Below are positions 35,079 to 47,441 of a DNA stretch of 64,000 nucleotides, in pieces; the first letter of the stretch is position 1; every line of letters starts with the position of its first letter. The translations under genes were made by a program, and so were the position numbers. The notes under the pieces are model-generated. The model worked only from the letters and a program-made list of their open reading frames with translations. It did no database searches and was not told the DNA's origin. The DNA comes from Dicaeum eximium (taxonomy: Eukaryota; Chordata; Aves; Passeriformes; Dicaeidae): NCBI GenBank assembly GCA_013396995.1, contig VWZP01002845.1:7224429-7288428 (forward strand), written 5' to 3'.

Positions 35079-35687
35079 CTAGTCAGCATAGCCCAGCAGG
35101 GTAAGAGAGAGAATTGTCCAACTCTTCCTTGAGTCCGTGGTGAGCTCCAAGTGTTGGGGCTTAGTCTGCACCTCTCTGGAACGATGGGCTCTAAGCAGTG
35201 TATGGAAAGCAGACCTTGTGCCAGCATTGTCAGCCACACTGACCAGCCAGTAGCCGTGCAGCTCAATCCAGCCCTTTCCAGATGGAGGCAGAAACAAGAA
35301 ATATCCCTGACGGCATTCCTGCAAAGACAACCCAGCTCTCTCAAGCCTGTAGGGAGCTGGGTGAACACCATAACCATACAGCATCCCTTTCTCTCTAGTA
35401 TGTCCATATTTCATGTCCAGCAAAACATTTGCTAGAAAGCCAGGGAAATGGCAAGCATAGATTACATTTTGCCATACTATCAAATAATTCATAGTGAACT
35501 GGAAGCCATTCAGGGAAGATGAAAATATGACCAGAAAGATAAATCTCTTACAATCATGTAAGCATGTCACAGACAATTTTAGGTGAGAGAAGAAGGGAGA
35601 AGAACTATTTTTCAGAATTGAATGAAAAAGAAAAGGCAATAAATGCAGAAGAATTATTAGGGTTTGGTCAATAAAGTAGAAATGCAA
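35079..35687 (-). other. Longest open frame in the window, 202 codons, function unknown
   Basis: The frame is open from a non-ATG codon (TTG) at 35687 down to a stop next to 35079. The N-terminal third is hydrophobic and phenylalanine/leucine-rich (for example HLLPFLFHSIL), which reflects an A-rich plus strand rather than a clear membrane segment. The C-terminal half comes from a GC-richer segment (35080-35400) and reads GYGVHPAPYRLERAGLSLQE and on. I recognise no domain, and no splice sites clearly frame it. The change of composition in mid-frame suggests two unrelated sequence blocks. The GC-richer half might be an unrecognised repeat. Confidence 0.15.
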
Positions 35688-36189
35688 AAAAGGAAAAAGA
35701 ATACTTTTAACTTATTGCATCTGAAAAATGGAAACCAGCCACAGACTATGAAAGGCTTAAAAAATCTCCCTTAACAACAGACTACAGGCCTTTTGAGTTC
35801 TGGAGATTTTTTCCCCCACTGTATTTTACTTTCCATTTCCTTTTTGTTTCTACTTTGTTTATTGATCCCAGTCTCACAAACTCAAGGGATTTAAAGAGTA
35901 TTTGAGTTCAAAGGAGCATTCACATGAATATGTGTGGGACAAGAGCTCAAAGAAGGGGGGAAGAAAGCAGAATAGGTTGCAAGCCTCTGAAGAAATTTAT
36001 CTTCTCATCTATCTGTAGAGACTACCTTAGTGTGAGAGATTGCAAAACTGTGGATAGTTTGAAGGAAAGATTTCAAATGTAAAAATGTGTCATTTGCCTC
36101 AGAGTGAGGCTTACACTCAGGGGAACTGGGTAGCAGTCTGTAAATGTGCAAAGTGAATAAACCCCAAGGACAGAATACAATTACTTAGG
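35688..36189. other. Noncoding stretch, nothing recognised
   Basis: AT-rich unique-looking sequence. No gene, repeat family or regulatory element was recognised. Confidence 0.45.
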
Positions 36190-36392
36190 AGGTAATGAGA
36201 TGAGATTAAGAAGGGAATATTTAGACAGAATGCCAGGAAAAGCTTGAGCTACTTGGAAGTGTTGAATAGTCTTGTAGGGGAAATGTGAAAGCACAATTAC
36301 TTGAGACATTTAAAACTCTGAGTACGATCACATTTGCTGCAGGGAGCACATCTCCCTTTGCAGGGAGGCAGACTGAACAATGCAACCAGGTT
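36190..36392 (+). mobile_element. Very old CR1 LINE 3' fragment
   Basis: The blocks GTTGAATAGTCTTGTAGGGG, then CACAATTACTTGAGACATTT and AAAACT, then CTGCAGGGAGCACATCTCCC and GCAGGGAGGCAGACTGAA, follow the order of ancient amniote CR1 3' ends (typically 'GAATAGTCTCCCAAGGGAA', 'TTGCTTGAGACATTTAAAAC', 'GGAGGTGGACTGAATGAC'). Divergence is high. The assignment rests on remembered family structure. Confidence 0.6.
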
Positions 36393-36690
36393 TCTTACTT
36401 TTTTTTTTTTCCAACGATCCAGAGCTCAGTGTAGTTCAAATGTCCAGACACTGTAATGACCATTAAGACAAATGACCATTAGGACAAAGACTGCAGTGGT
36501 GAGCAGCATGAGACAGTGGTGTGTAGGTCACAAGCATCAGAGAATTTTTGCCCAATGTGTCACCCAGCTGCAGAGGCTGGTGAGCTGTCTCAGCCCAGAC
36601 TATGTTATCTCTGTGCCCACACATCATCTTCTGGAACATTACAGCTATCACCAGTGGCATCAACTGGCACTGGGAGGTGACACCTCTGTG

Positions 36691-36715
36691 CTTGACAACA
36701 GCAGCTGTTGTCAAG
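36691..36715. repeat. 25-bp palindrome, 12-bp perfect arms with a 1-nt centre
   Basis: CTTGACAACAGC at 36691-36702, then A, then the exact reverse complement GCTGTTGTCAAG at 36704-36715. The centre contains the E-box CAGCTG. It lies between two ancient CR1 fragments and 15 bp before an A-rich run. Confidence 0.95.
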
Positions 36716-36730
36716 GAATGCTGTCCCAGG

Positions 36731-36759
36731 AATAAAAAAAATTAAAAAAAAAAAAAAAA
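36731..36759 (+). repeat. A-rich run
   Basis: AATAAAAAAAATT followed by about sixteen A. There is no identifiable retroposed source sequence upstream. Confidence 0.85.
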
Positions 36760-36959
36760 GTTGGGGCATTTCTTTTTGCTCCCAGATGTAGTTCCTATGA
36801 ACTTGCAGCAGTGCAAAAGAGGGCAGAATGAGCTGAATATTTAGAATCTTTCCCAGTCTGAGGATTAGATATCAACCTAATCTGCCAGCAACCCCATTCA
36901 GTCTGACAGTCTCAGCAGCCATCAGACTTTCTGTTGGTCTGCCATGTACCCAAAGGAAT

Positions 36960-37261
36960 CTTAGAAGGTGAATCTGTGGTACACCTTGCCAATGGAGGTT
37001 GCAGATGTCAAAAGTTAACATGTAATCAGGCAGAGACTGGACAAGTACCAGAATCTAATTTTGTTGAGGATTGCTAAATATAAAAACCACATGAAGCTCA
37101 GGATATTAATGGATATTCCTGTTCTGAAGATAGGCAGAGATTGGAGAGCACTTTGGGATGTACCATGTACATTTGCTTTGCACTTACTCTTCCCTGGGTA
37201 GGTATTGATGGCCTTTGCTGGAGACTGGGTTAAATAGATCCTCATTCTGAAACAGATCATC
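36960..37261 (+). mobile_element. Very old CR1 LINE 3' fragment
   Basis: CTGTGGTACACCTTGCCAAT, then GGAGGTTGCAGATGTCAAAA, then AGACTGGACAAGTACC is the 'gene end' pattern of ancient CR1. The far part, GTATTGATGGCCTTTGCTGG then AGACTGGGTTAAATAGATCC, matches the typical 'TATTGGCC...TGCTGGAGACAGGATACTGGGCTAGATGGACC' phrase. The middle portion is unrecognisable. Strongly diverged. Confidence 0.6.
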
Positions 37262-38104
37262 TGTTAATATACCTCCGTGTTCTTAACTTTTACATGTGTG
37301 AAACTCTGCCTGTCTGTGGTCCCCTTTAGCTTGTCATTTTTGTGACATCCTGGTCAGGGAATTAGAATAAGTGGGGTGGTTCTGCACCCCTAAATTATTC
37401 TCATATTTTTTATTATCCAAAGGCTACTGAGGATTTTACTGGAAAAAATGTGGGGGTTTGCCTCTCTTTTGATTTTCTTCTTTTGTTGTTTTAAAAACAG
37501 ATGTCCAGACACATTTAATTAGCGTCATCCTATGGGCTGAGGAATGATGCATGCTTAATATTACTAAGGAGAATATTCTTCCACCTTGACTTTCAATGAG
37601 AGGGAGCAAATCATCTGCATAGTGAAAAAGGAGGGAAAGACGCCTGAAAAGGGCCATTGAGAATAGGAGTGGGATTGATTAGGTCTTTATTTAGCATTTG
37701 TCATTTGCTTGAGATAGAACTTTTTGAAAGATATTGAAATAAAAATCAGCAATGACAAATGGCAGGTTTCTAATGTCTTTTGTGAAGCTAATGACTAAGA
37801 TGTAATCTGATGTAGATTATATTATTAGCTAATTTTTTTTACACCATGGATATGTCATTGTCATCAGCTTCTAACATTTTAACTACTTACATGGAATTTG
37901 AATAACCCAGCAAAATTTACTTGCTCTTTACCTTAAAAAGGGTGTTGGTGTGTCCAGCTTTAAGAGAAGAATGAGTTCTTCTGTCTTAACAGAAAAGAAA
38001 TTGATTGAAATGATCATGAATGTAGAAAACGAAATAACCTGCAGACTGTACCTGTGTCATTTCTGCAAGGAAAATTCACCAAGAATTTAAAATGTTCTGA
38101 ATTT
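37262..38104. other. Noncoding stretch with a diverged inverted motif pair
   Basis: AT-rich sequence. GCATTTGTCATTTGC at 37694-37708 and the near-complementary GCAATGACAAATGGC at 37749-37763 form an imperfect inverted pair. They are followed by TAATGA and ATTAGCTAATT homeodomain-like words near 37790-37836. No gene was recognised. Confidence 0.4.
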
Positions 38105-38225
38105 AAAAAACAAAACAAAACAAACAAACAAAATTAAAAAAAAAAACACAAATAAACCCAGATAAACCCCAAACAAAAAGCAAACAAACAAACAAACAAA
38201 AAAACCAAACCAAACAAAAAAAACA
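38105..38225 (+). repeat. (CAAA)n-type A-rich simple repeat
   Basis: Interrupted runs of CAAA/CAAAA units (AACAAAACAAAACAAACAAA at the left end, AGCAAACAAACAAACAAACA in the right half) separated by poly(A) and AAACCC-like units. On the minus strand it produces a spurious hydrophobic open frame. Confidence 0.9.
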
Positions 38226-40580
38226 GAGAGAGGTAAATGTGTTGAAAATTTTTAAGACAGGTCGTAAAAAAGAGATTTCTGAATGAAAGTGGACACTTCT
38301 CAGGTCTTAGAAAACTTAGCATTTCTAGACCCTCTTTTTTCCCGGATTTAAAGAAAATGAAAGGAGGTATGCCTATTGCCAGAATGGCAATTTCTTGAAA
38401 ATGTTCTTGACATTATGAGAGAATTTTTTTTCTAAAGAATCGAAGGCAGGATATTGAACAAGAGGGAGAAGCCACAAACCTGGGAGCCAGAAACCCTTCT
38501 GAGCCACACAATTGCTGCATGGCCAGCATGATGACTCTGCCAAATTAGCAAGTGAGCCCTTCCCTTTTCAGTAAATTCTACTACTGAAGGGGGTTCAGGT
38601 GAAGAAGAACGTGCATTACAATGGACCAAAATCTGTGTAGGAATCAAAAAAGAGCAAGATAAGTAGTGAATTTTCAAATCTTAAACAGAAGGTAGCTCAA
38701 AGGTGTCTGTCAACAGATATATTTATGAAACAAGAAAATACATGAGATTGTGTTAATTATGTTGATTGAGATTGGGGAGAGCTTTGATAAACCTAATAAG
38801 TAAAAAACAACATGCAAGAGAGAGAAAATATAATTTTACTCACATTTGACAGGGTTCTTGCCTAATAGTGTTCATTTGGAGAAGGGATCATGGCATAAAG
38901 GAAAACAAGCAATCATAAGGACCAGATATTTTTTCTGAGAGGTAAATTTTCACAAAATTTTATTTCAGCTGTGATTGTTCCCACAACAGGGTACCATGCT
39001 TTACTCCAAAGAGAAGATATAGATGGAGACAGAAAAGAAAGATTTTGTTCAGTCTGAGGTTAGAGAGTCTTCATTTTCTGTGTCCTCTGAACAGGTTTCA
39101 AATGAATGTTGAGAAGATGCAGCTGCAATCTCTTGACCTTGGATGCTCTCTCCTAGTGGCAAGCAGAAAAATTCCTGTTCAAGCTTTTGTTGAAGGAACA
39201 AACTCTTTAAGACCCTGGCTAGCTGGGAAAACATGGAGACCACTGTGCTTTGATGTATTTTTGGAACACCCTCGTCTCATTTGATTCCCTGTTTTGGCCA
39301 TCATCTCTGGGTATTAGCAGGAGGAGAACAGTCCTAAGCAGCTGTAGGAAGGGATAGATGTATTATGCAGCACAGGCCATCACCCTAACCACCACTTACC
39401 CTGAACAGCCCTTTTAAAGTGCACCTCCATTAGCATTACAATACAACTAAAAAGCCTGCGTCTGGAACAATCCCCATTGGATTGTCCCATTTAAGGCACC
39501 TAGGAGCCAAAGGAACGGGAGCACGCAAATGGAATTCCCTGTCAGAGTAGAGTAAACTGAATGATACATTCCAGGAGGGCACCTGAGGCAAATCCACTGC
39601 TAGGATTGGGTATTCCACCAGTGGGACCAGATTAGAGCTAGTTTGAAATACCTCCATGAAATACAGGGAGTGTAAATACTGAGTCTTCAGCCCATCTGAT
39701 TTTCTCTACAGTTTCTTTCCTGCTGAACCACACTGTTTACTAAAAGTAAAAGGTGCTGGTGTACACTGGCTCTGCCTTCCTGCCTCTCCAACCTTCCAAA
39801 GAAACAAAAAGTTATAGAGATAGATAGAGACAACTAGACTAGCATGATCCCAGAACACAGCCAAAGCTCAGACACTTGGCCTAATGTAGATATGGCCACA
39901 GGAGTCACTCAAGTGAAAATTGCTTTACAAATAAAGGTCTGCTCAGTGTGGTAACAAAAAGATGGAATTTGGCCATCAGTGTTTTTTCTTACCTATAAAG
40001 CAATAGTTCTTCCAAATTTGCTGATACTTTTGTATAGTTTTATACACACTATTAATTGTCCTTAGCCAAAATGTGTCAGAAAAGGACTAGAGTGAATTTC
40101 AGATCATGGCAATGCAGGCACACACATACAGCACACACCTGTAAAGGATTTCCAGGTTTTTCTCAATACTATCTGAAACAATATCAAAGCCTCAGAGAAA
40201 CGTGAGAATGACTTTGAAAAACAAAACAGTTTGACTATAACAGTACCAAGTTTATTATATGGCTCATTGAGTAACTTGGCCCTACTAGGAAACATTGATT
40301 TTTCTCCTCCTTGCCCCACACTCCTTACTGCAGCATGCAATTGCAGGACAATTCAGCTGGAGCAGTTCAGCTAATTCAATGCACTACAGCAACTGCTTAA
40401 TTTCATACATTTTATGACTCTGGGTTAAGGAGAGCTGTTTCAAAGCACTATTTAACCTAGAAGCTTTGTTAAAAAGGATGAGATTTCAGTGAATCAGTAA
40501 GTGCGTGTTGTGTCTGGGGCAGAGGCTGTCATAAAGCTAGACCATACTTTTCAGCTGTCACTACTAGGTTCTTCTAGCGT
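38226..40580. other. Noncoding stretch, nothing recognised
   Basis: Unique-looking sequence. Open frames at 39045-39284, 39049-39243 and 40104-40340 show no domain and overlap on opposite strands. No repeat family was recognised. Confidence 0.5.
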
Positions 40581-40670
40581 GGGCTTGATCCTGCAAGGTC
40601 TTTTTAAGCTGAATTACATAAGCCACATTCAGTGAGTTTCCACTGAGGTCCCTAGGGCACTCACTGTGAC
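40581..40670. mobile_element. Possible remnant of an ancient amniote DNA-transposon-like repeat
   Basis: GGGCTTGATCCTGCAAGGTC opens the block, and CCACTGAGGTCCCTAGGGCA then CTCACTGTGA closes it. Old nonautonomous repeats in reptiles and birds carry a terminal 'GGGCCTGATCCTGCA' and an internal 'CACTGAAGTCAATGGGA' phrase. Resemblance is by memory and the family name is not determined. Confidence 0.4.
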
Positions 40671-43600
40671 AGAGTATTTTTCATGAAGAGCAGAAATTTC
40701 AAAACATTGTCATTAACAACTTAAACTTTTTAAAATATTTGTCAGATAAGAAGAGATTGCCATTGCAGAGCACTCTTGAGAAGTACAGAACAATTCTGTA
40801 TCACAGGTAGAACACCAAGCTCTCTTTGAACAGCCAAAGGCTCATTACCCTGTTGGAAAGACACACTGATGCTGTTATACTGCTTATTCTGCTGTTTTCT
40901 GAGCATGTTCCACTATCATCTCACCTAGAGCCTCACCTTGTACTGCAGATAGTCCCAGAGAGATCCCCCAAGCTCTTTTCACATCTCCATCAAGACAGAG
41001 GCAGTTTGCATAGAGACAGGCTAGAGATACAAATTCAGATTCTCAATCAAAATTATGTGGGTGTGTACCTGGTGACTGTGAGGATGTTCACAGCACTGCA
41101 TACCAAAAACTGCTTAATATCCCCTCCTTTCCCAAACAGACACCACTTATCTGAGTCTCTCTTCTTAAACTAGATGATAATTTTAATGAAATTCATAGAA
41201 ATCTAGCACATCAGACACTTCTGTGTGTGTCCAAGTGGAACTAAAATCGGTCTATGATTTCAAACAGGCTTGTACAGGCAGGGTCTCAGGTGAGCAAGAG
41301 ACAGACAGACAAATGACATAACTCCCTGCTAAACCTAGGTTCCTTTTGAAATCAAGCTGAAAAACTTTTCTTCTTTTTTTTTTTTTTTGAGAGAACTGGC
41401 ATGTTCCATTTTGATTTAAATAAATTGAAGAATTTGGTTTAGAAGAAAGATATTGAACAGCTTTTAGACAAAAGCAATTGAGAAGGATATGACCTTCCAA
41501 TCAGAAAAAAGGTGACTTTAAGAGGGATGTGATAAAGATTTTCTTCTGCCATCTTAGTGCTGCCAAATATCACACTTCAGTTTTCCCAGAGCAGTGTCCT
41601 GCCAAAGAAAGAGAAAAAGGAGAATAAGGGAAATGGTAGAATATCTAGGCTATACAAAATATACATTAAAATAACTCAGTTGCACAGGAGAAAGAGGCAG
41701 AAATATTCCTGGTCTCTTAAAGAAAGGTAAGTGCTATGAGCGGTTGAGGAAAATAGGGAAGTGGGGAGAACAGTATAGAAAAAGCTATGGAAAAACTGAA
41801 ATGGAACAAAGGAGAAGGAAGAAAAGCAGAAAAAAATAGCTCAGATGTGTAGGATGAGAATAAGTCTTGCAATAAGTTACTAAACCTCAGGACCCTGCAG
41901 CAGCAAAACAGGAAATATTAACCTCAAAGAAGCCCATGACATATGCTGAGTCTAGAAAAGCCACAAAGTGTTTATTTACCACAAAATTTATTCACCTTGT
42001 AAAAACCAGACCAAACAAGCTACCTGCACACTCTGCGTGCCATCTGCACATTGCTTCTATCACTGACAGCCCTGGCAGAAAGTCAGATGGGTCTCAGAAG
42101 AAATTGGTCCTTCCTGAAAACTCCTCCTGGAGCTCCAGATGAGAATGATTTGTGATTCTCTGGGCAGGAACATATTGATTCTTCCTCTCTGATTACTGAG
42201 AACTCCTATAATTTAAAAGTGAATTTTTTAGGAGTGATTTGACCTCTCCAAGGAAGCAAACACCAATCCCTGTCACATGGGAATGACCTGTGCTGTCACA
42301 GAGCAAGCAAGGCTCCATCCATGCCCAGCATTTCTCATATAGGCAGGCTCATGAGGACCTGTCTACCTCTGGACATGCCTGCATTGGTTAACCAGGGCAC
42401 AATTTGTATTAGGTTCACAGGTTATTTCTGCTTCTGTCACACAAGTGCTTGTACAGACAGCCATGGAACAATTTTTACCCACTTTGCAACTACAACTGTG
42501 CAGGCAAATTGTAAGGAGGTTAATTAATTCCCAGCATGATTTACTCCACATTTCAGTGAGTGAGACCTTCAGACATAGCACCTCTGACTGGGAGCTGCTG
42601 AGATGTTTTTGACATAAGTCAAGACAAATCCAGTAAACTATTAGACATGAGACCTCCAAGGGATGCTTGGATATAACTGGGAGTGGCACTGATAATTCAA
42701 ACAGAAAATGATTTTTCCCAGTGAGAGAGTGATCATGCACAAAATGACACAGCACAGTCTCTTCCTTTTGGAAACAGAAATCAGTACCCTCACACTTCAC
42801 AGCTGTAACTGTGGGAAAATTGTTGACTCTGGTACTTCAGTCCTCTTTGTGTCTCTGTCCTTTTGTGGCTATTTGTGACTGGCAGGACATGGAGCAGCCT
42901 TGGGGCTCTCTCCACCAGCACTGTGGAGAGGGCTGTCCACTGGTTGCCCTGGGAGTCTCTGGCTTAGCCCCTGCAGTCTGCCCCATTCACAGGCCACACA
43001 GTCAACCTCAATAAAACCAGCTGAAGAAACTGTGTGTTAAAATTCACTTTACATGTCCTCTGGAAGGTTGAAGGACTAACCAAACTTCTCTGAAGCTTTA
43101 ATCACTTGAGCTCAGTCAACTAAAACAACGATATCACCCAGTGGCACAGCCACCTTTGTTTTGTGGTCTGCAGACTTCACAGATCCATCAGCTACTTTTA
43201 AGGCATCAGTGAAAGGCAACCAAGGAAAAGCATTTGTTGCTTTTCAAGCTTGTCTATATCCACTGGAAATTTTTGGACTGCAAGTGTAAAAAATTTAGAA
43301 ATAGAAACTGTATCTCCATGACTCAATGCTGAGTTGTTATAAAACAGATAATACCATTGAAGGTACTTGTAATTTTTCAAATATTTGTCACGACATTGTA
43401 AGATTTATCTATAAGTATTTTCATTTCTCTAAGAAATACAAGGCAGCAAGCTTAACAAAAGAGCTTATTTTGTATCATGACAAACCCTTTTCTCTAAGTC
43501 GATTTAAAACAGAACCATATCTTTTTGGGGGGGGTGGGATAGGTTGTAATGGACTGTCCAAACTGAGGCTAGAAAAGACCACATCATAGGAGCTATTAAA

Positions 43601-43800
43601 ATTAAACTATTTTATTGGTTGCCATATGCAGATCTCAGCCTCCTCTGTGCCCAGAGTGTTTGCACGTGTGTGCGTGCATGAACATGTGGAGAGCAGCTAG
43701 CACAGACCAACTCTAGCTGAGAGGATTTTAGTCTTCAGCCTCTTGGGGCTACAGCAGTAGAAGTGATAAGTCAAAAATCAGACAATAGAGCAAAGGTAAG
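40671..43800. other. Noncoding stretch, nothing recognised
   Basis: Unique-looking sequence with a T-rich run near 41380. Open frames at 40826-41173 (115 codons, plus) and 42363-42800 (145 codons, minus) have no recognisable domain. No RNA gene or repeat family was recognised. Confidence 0.5.
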
Positions 43801-46800
43801 AGGAGCACAGAACCATTTTTTTTTTCCTTTATTTCATAGGCATGAAATGACTCTGAGTGCCTGAGCACTCATCACTTAGCCACATTAGTTAGCTGATGTT
43901 CTTGATGTACCTTGGTTGAATCAGGGCTGGAAATACTGAAGTAAAGGCAGGGCAGCAATAAGGGACATCAGTTTTCAGGAGCCTGTTCCTCAACCAGGGA
44001 ACACCATGGGCATGAAGCAGGGACAACATATGTTTACTATTATACATAATACTTCAATTTCTTCAGGCTGCAACAGTGTTGAAAACAAACCTGATATTTT
44101 CCATATGCAGACAAAAACACAGTCTCTTTTCTTGAAAGCTTGGGGCCTGGGAGAAGATTTACAGGCAGGGGAGCAGCAAGTCCTGGCTGACTGAAGTGGA
44201 AACTACGGTGAGCACCCCTGCATGACAGACCTTCACTTTCCCCCTGCAGCAAAGCTGCCTTTGCACCCCACCACCTTCCCCTGCTCCCAAACCCTGTGTG
44301 CCAAAGCTTGGCCTTGCCAGCCATCAGTGGCTGAAACGTGGCCTTCAAATGCCACGTGGCAGCTTTCATGTGTGCCTCTGGGGAGGACATGGCACCTGAT
44401 GTTTGCCTTTGTGGTGCTTCCTCTGCTTCTGCGTGAGCTGGTGCTCTAGGTGTGCCTGGTGCTGGGACCGACGGCTGCCCTCGTATCCAGGCAGAGGAAT
44501 TTTCCAAGGTGTGTCAATTGGAGCTTTACCATGCATTTTTCTTAAATGAGGAAGCTCTGACTGTACCAAATAATAATTGTGAAATAAATAATTCATGGTG
44601 TTTTTTCCTCTAAACTCAATTGTTGAAATATGTTTTCACAATCTGTTTTTTTCATGGGGCCAGTTTGACTTAAGAAAATCTTTTCCTACTTCTTCAGCTG
44701 CTCAGCTCCCAGCCTCTTACAGATTTTCCATTCTGAAGCTGATTTCCCCCCCATATTCTACCAATTCCTTGCTTTTATTTTGCATGTGTCAATTAGGCCT
44801 GATGCTGTGATGAAAAGAGCAGAAGAAACAGATACACTTGTTTAAATGTTTCAGAACCAAAGATGTAGGAGACACACCTCCTTTTTTTTCAGTATCAGGA
44901 CACCAAGTCTCACCATGTGACTCAGAAACCCGTTGAGCAGGGGAAGTTTGCAGAGCCTTTAGGATAGGAGCCCTCCCACACTGCAAGCACAGATAAGTAT
45001 CTGATCTCACCTTTCATCTGAAAAAATCTCCAAGGCAAAAGGAAACAGAAATACGGTTTCATAGCTAAAGAAGTAACACATCTCATGCTGAAATGCAGTC
45101 TCATCCCACTAGAGGGTGGTCTGGTCTCCCTCATGCTATAGCTGAGGTGTGCAGGCAAAGCTTTTTCAGAAAGCCTGAGCCCACTTTGTTTAAGACTCAG
45201 CAACATCAAAGTATTCCTGGTCTCAGTTTTTCCAAGTGCTTCGTGTCCCATCATCAACATTGAAACTACCCTGTCATTTAAACAAACAAACACTGTGCCT
45301 CTCACTGAAGAGCTGACGTTCTACAAATATCAGCATGCTCTGAAGTCTTCTACCAGTGCTACAACTGTGCATGTATAAAGGAGCAAAGGGAGGCTCACTG
45401 CTAGCATTAAAGTTCTTGGTTTGGTACCTCTTTGAAGCCTTCAAAATCTGTTTATGTGCTATATATTTTCTTCACATAATTTTCACATAAGTCTGAATTA
45501 TTACAAGTAAAACAAGACAAATTCTTTCTTATGACTTAGCCTGTGCTTTGACTGTATGTCACAGTGAACCAGAGAAAGAGCTTTACCTCAAGAGATGAAC
45601 TGGAGGCTGTTCCATCAGGTTTGGGAGAGCTGGCAGCTAGTCTCACAACCACCTCTCACATCAGCTTCATGAGATTCATCAAAAACACCTTCCACTGCTG
45701 AGCCATCCCTCTCCCTTGTGAGCCATGGCACCTCTGCTACCTTTCCCGGGGCATCCTTCTTGTCTCCCTTTCTCCTCCTTCATATGTGCCCAAATACACA
45801 AATCCCCACCTCCAAGCTTTGTAGCACAACCTTCAAAAATCCTTGTCTTGTTCCTCCTTCTGAGATGCATGTTGTGATCACCAAGAAAAGGTAATTTCAG
45901 CCTTCTTTCTGGTTGCTGTCACTTCTGATGATCAGAAGACATTTAGGACCTTTGCAAGGAAAGTAAACATACAGCTTTATATCATGGAACTGATGCTGTG
46001 TCAGGCATCAACCCAAACACCATAGCATTCAGTCAGAATTCCAAAGATATTTCAGAGAATTTCATCCAACATCTTGGTTCCTACCCCAGTATTTACCTGC
46101 ATGGGAATCCTCCCTTATATGTTAGTGGGAGTAAAGACACAACACATGCCATAAACTCTGTTCATACATCTATGCAAAACTTTCTCTGTTAGGAATTTTG
46201 TCCCAAAATTAATTAGGCTTTAGATGTCTTTTCCTCTGATCAGGTTTTTCCTTATTGATTCATTTTCCTAAGTCTTGTTTTCCAAGTCTGGTAGTGGGTA
46301 AATGAAACACTTTATCTCAAAAACCATGTCGTGGAAGGTATTTTCAGCCACAAGAATTGGCCATATCTAAGGATGTTTCAATTTGGATGCAGGCTCACTG
46401 GAAAAATGTGCAGACTGTGAGCAAGCCAGAGTACAATTCGCCATTACATTAATAATATATACTAATATTTTCAGTGATATGGGAACAAATGTAAAGTAAT
46501 TAAGGAAAAGCATGCTTAATTTGCATGAGTTTGCTTTCTCATCCATTTTAGGAGACATAATTTGCCTATTTGGCTTTGTCTATTTCACTTAGTTGAGACA
46601 GCAAAAATGTTAAAAGATTAAAGAATTCATTATTTATCTTATGAAATTTGAATAATATCAACAGATACGACACAGCTGCCAATGATAATCAAGACTACCT
46701 TCAGCTGTGAGTTTGGATGCAAATCACAACAAAACAGGATGATCTGTTCTGATGTAATATAATGAATTATTACATCATTCATCTGGTCTATATAAACACA

Positions 46801-47366
46801 TAATGGCAAATAAAGTATTTTCATAAATTCTTTATACTTCAACATTATTTAGGATGTGGCATATTTGGCTCTTGTACTGGGGAAGGAAGTGATATGGATG
46901 GGAAGTGTGACACTCAGGTCTCACAAAAAGATTGAGGCTGTTTGCCTCTGTGTGCTCCTTTTTGGTGACAGCAAAATTCTGATGGGTGGTGTTGTCCCTA
47001 ATGAGTAAGGAAGTGTTCTATACTTAACTGTTCAGATACACGAGTAGAGCTGTCCTCCAAATTGGTTCCAACATCTGGATACCACTGTGAATAGGTTTGG
47101 GAAGAACATTTGGTCTTCATTTAAAACACTGCAAACACTATCATGATGTGGACTGTGAAATTTTAAGTAAGACTACTGCTGTTCTGATTATACTTGGAGA
47201 TAAAAAAATAAAAGCAAATAGATCTCTAAATAATGTAAAAATGCAAGAACATCAGCACCCTTCAACAGGCATCTCTGCAGCAGGAAAAACAGCAACTTTT
47301 CTTTTATAAAAGAACTTATCCAAGCATGAAACTGATGTCTTTGTTTCCTGCTCCCCATGTGAACTT
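43801..47366. other. Noncoding stretch with a GC-richer segment
   Basis: 44,130-44,510 is GC-richer and carries a 155-codon minus-strand open frame (44040-44507) rich in A, G, P and R, with no recognisable domain; its composition follows base bias. The remainder is AT-rich. No repeat or exon was recognised. Confidence 0.45.
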
Positions 47367-47441
47367 GGGAAGGGAAAGGAAGGGAAAGAGGGAAGGGAAG
47401 GGAAGGGAAGGGAAGGGAAGGGAAGGGAAGGGAAGGGAAAG
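47367..47441 (+). repeat. (AAGGG)n microsatellite, strand-asymmetric purine tract
   Basis: About 75 bp of all-purine DNA. It starts with imperfect units (GGGAAGGGAAAGGAAGGGAA) and then has about ten uninterrupted AAGGG units. Spaced GGG runs make G-quadruplex or triplex folding plausible on this strand. Confidence 0.95.

Noticed and set aside
38134..38322. Minus-strand hydrophobic frame with FLFGLVFLFVCLFAF-like content
   Set aside because: The apparent membrane segment is the complement of a (CAAA)n repeat.
42363..42800. 145-codon minus-strand frame with several cysteines
   Set aside because: The cysteine spacing does not follow a known motif, and nothing supports transcription.
44040..44507. 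155-codon minus-strand frame rich in A, G, P and R
   Set aside because: The composition follows the local GC content. No domain or exon boundary was recognised.
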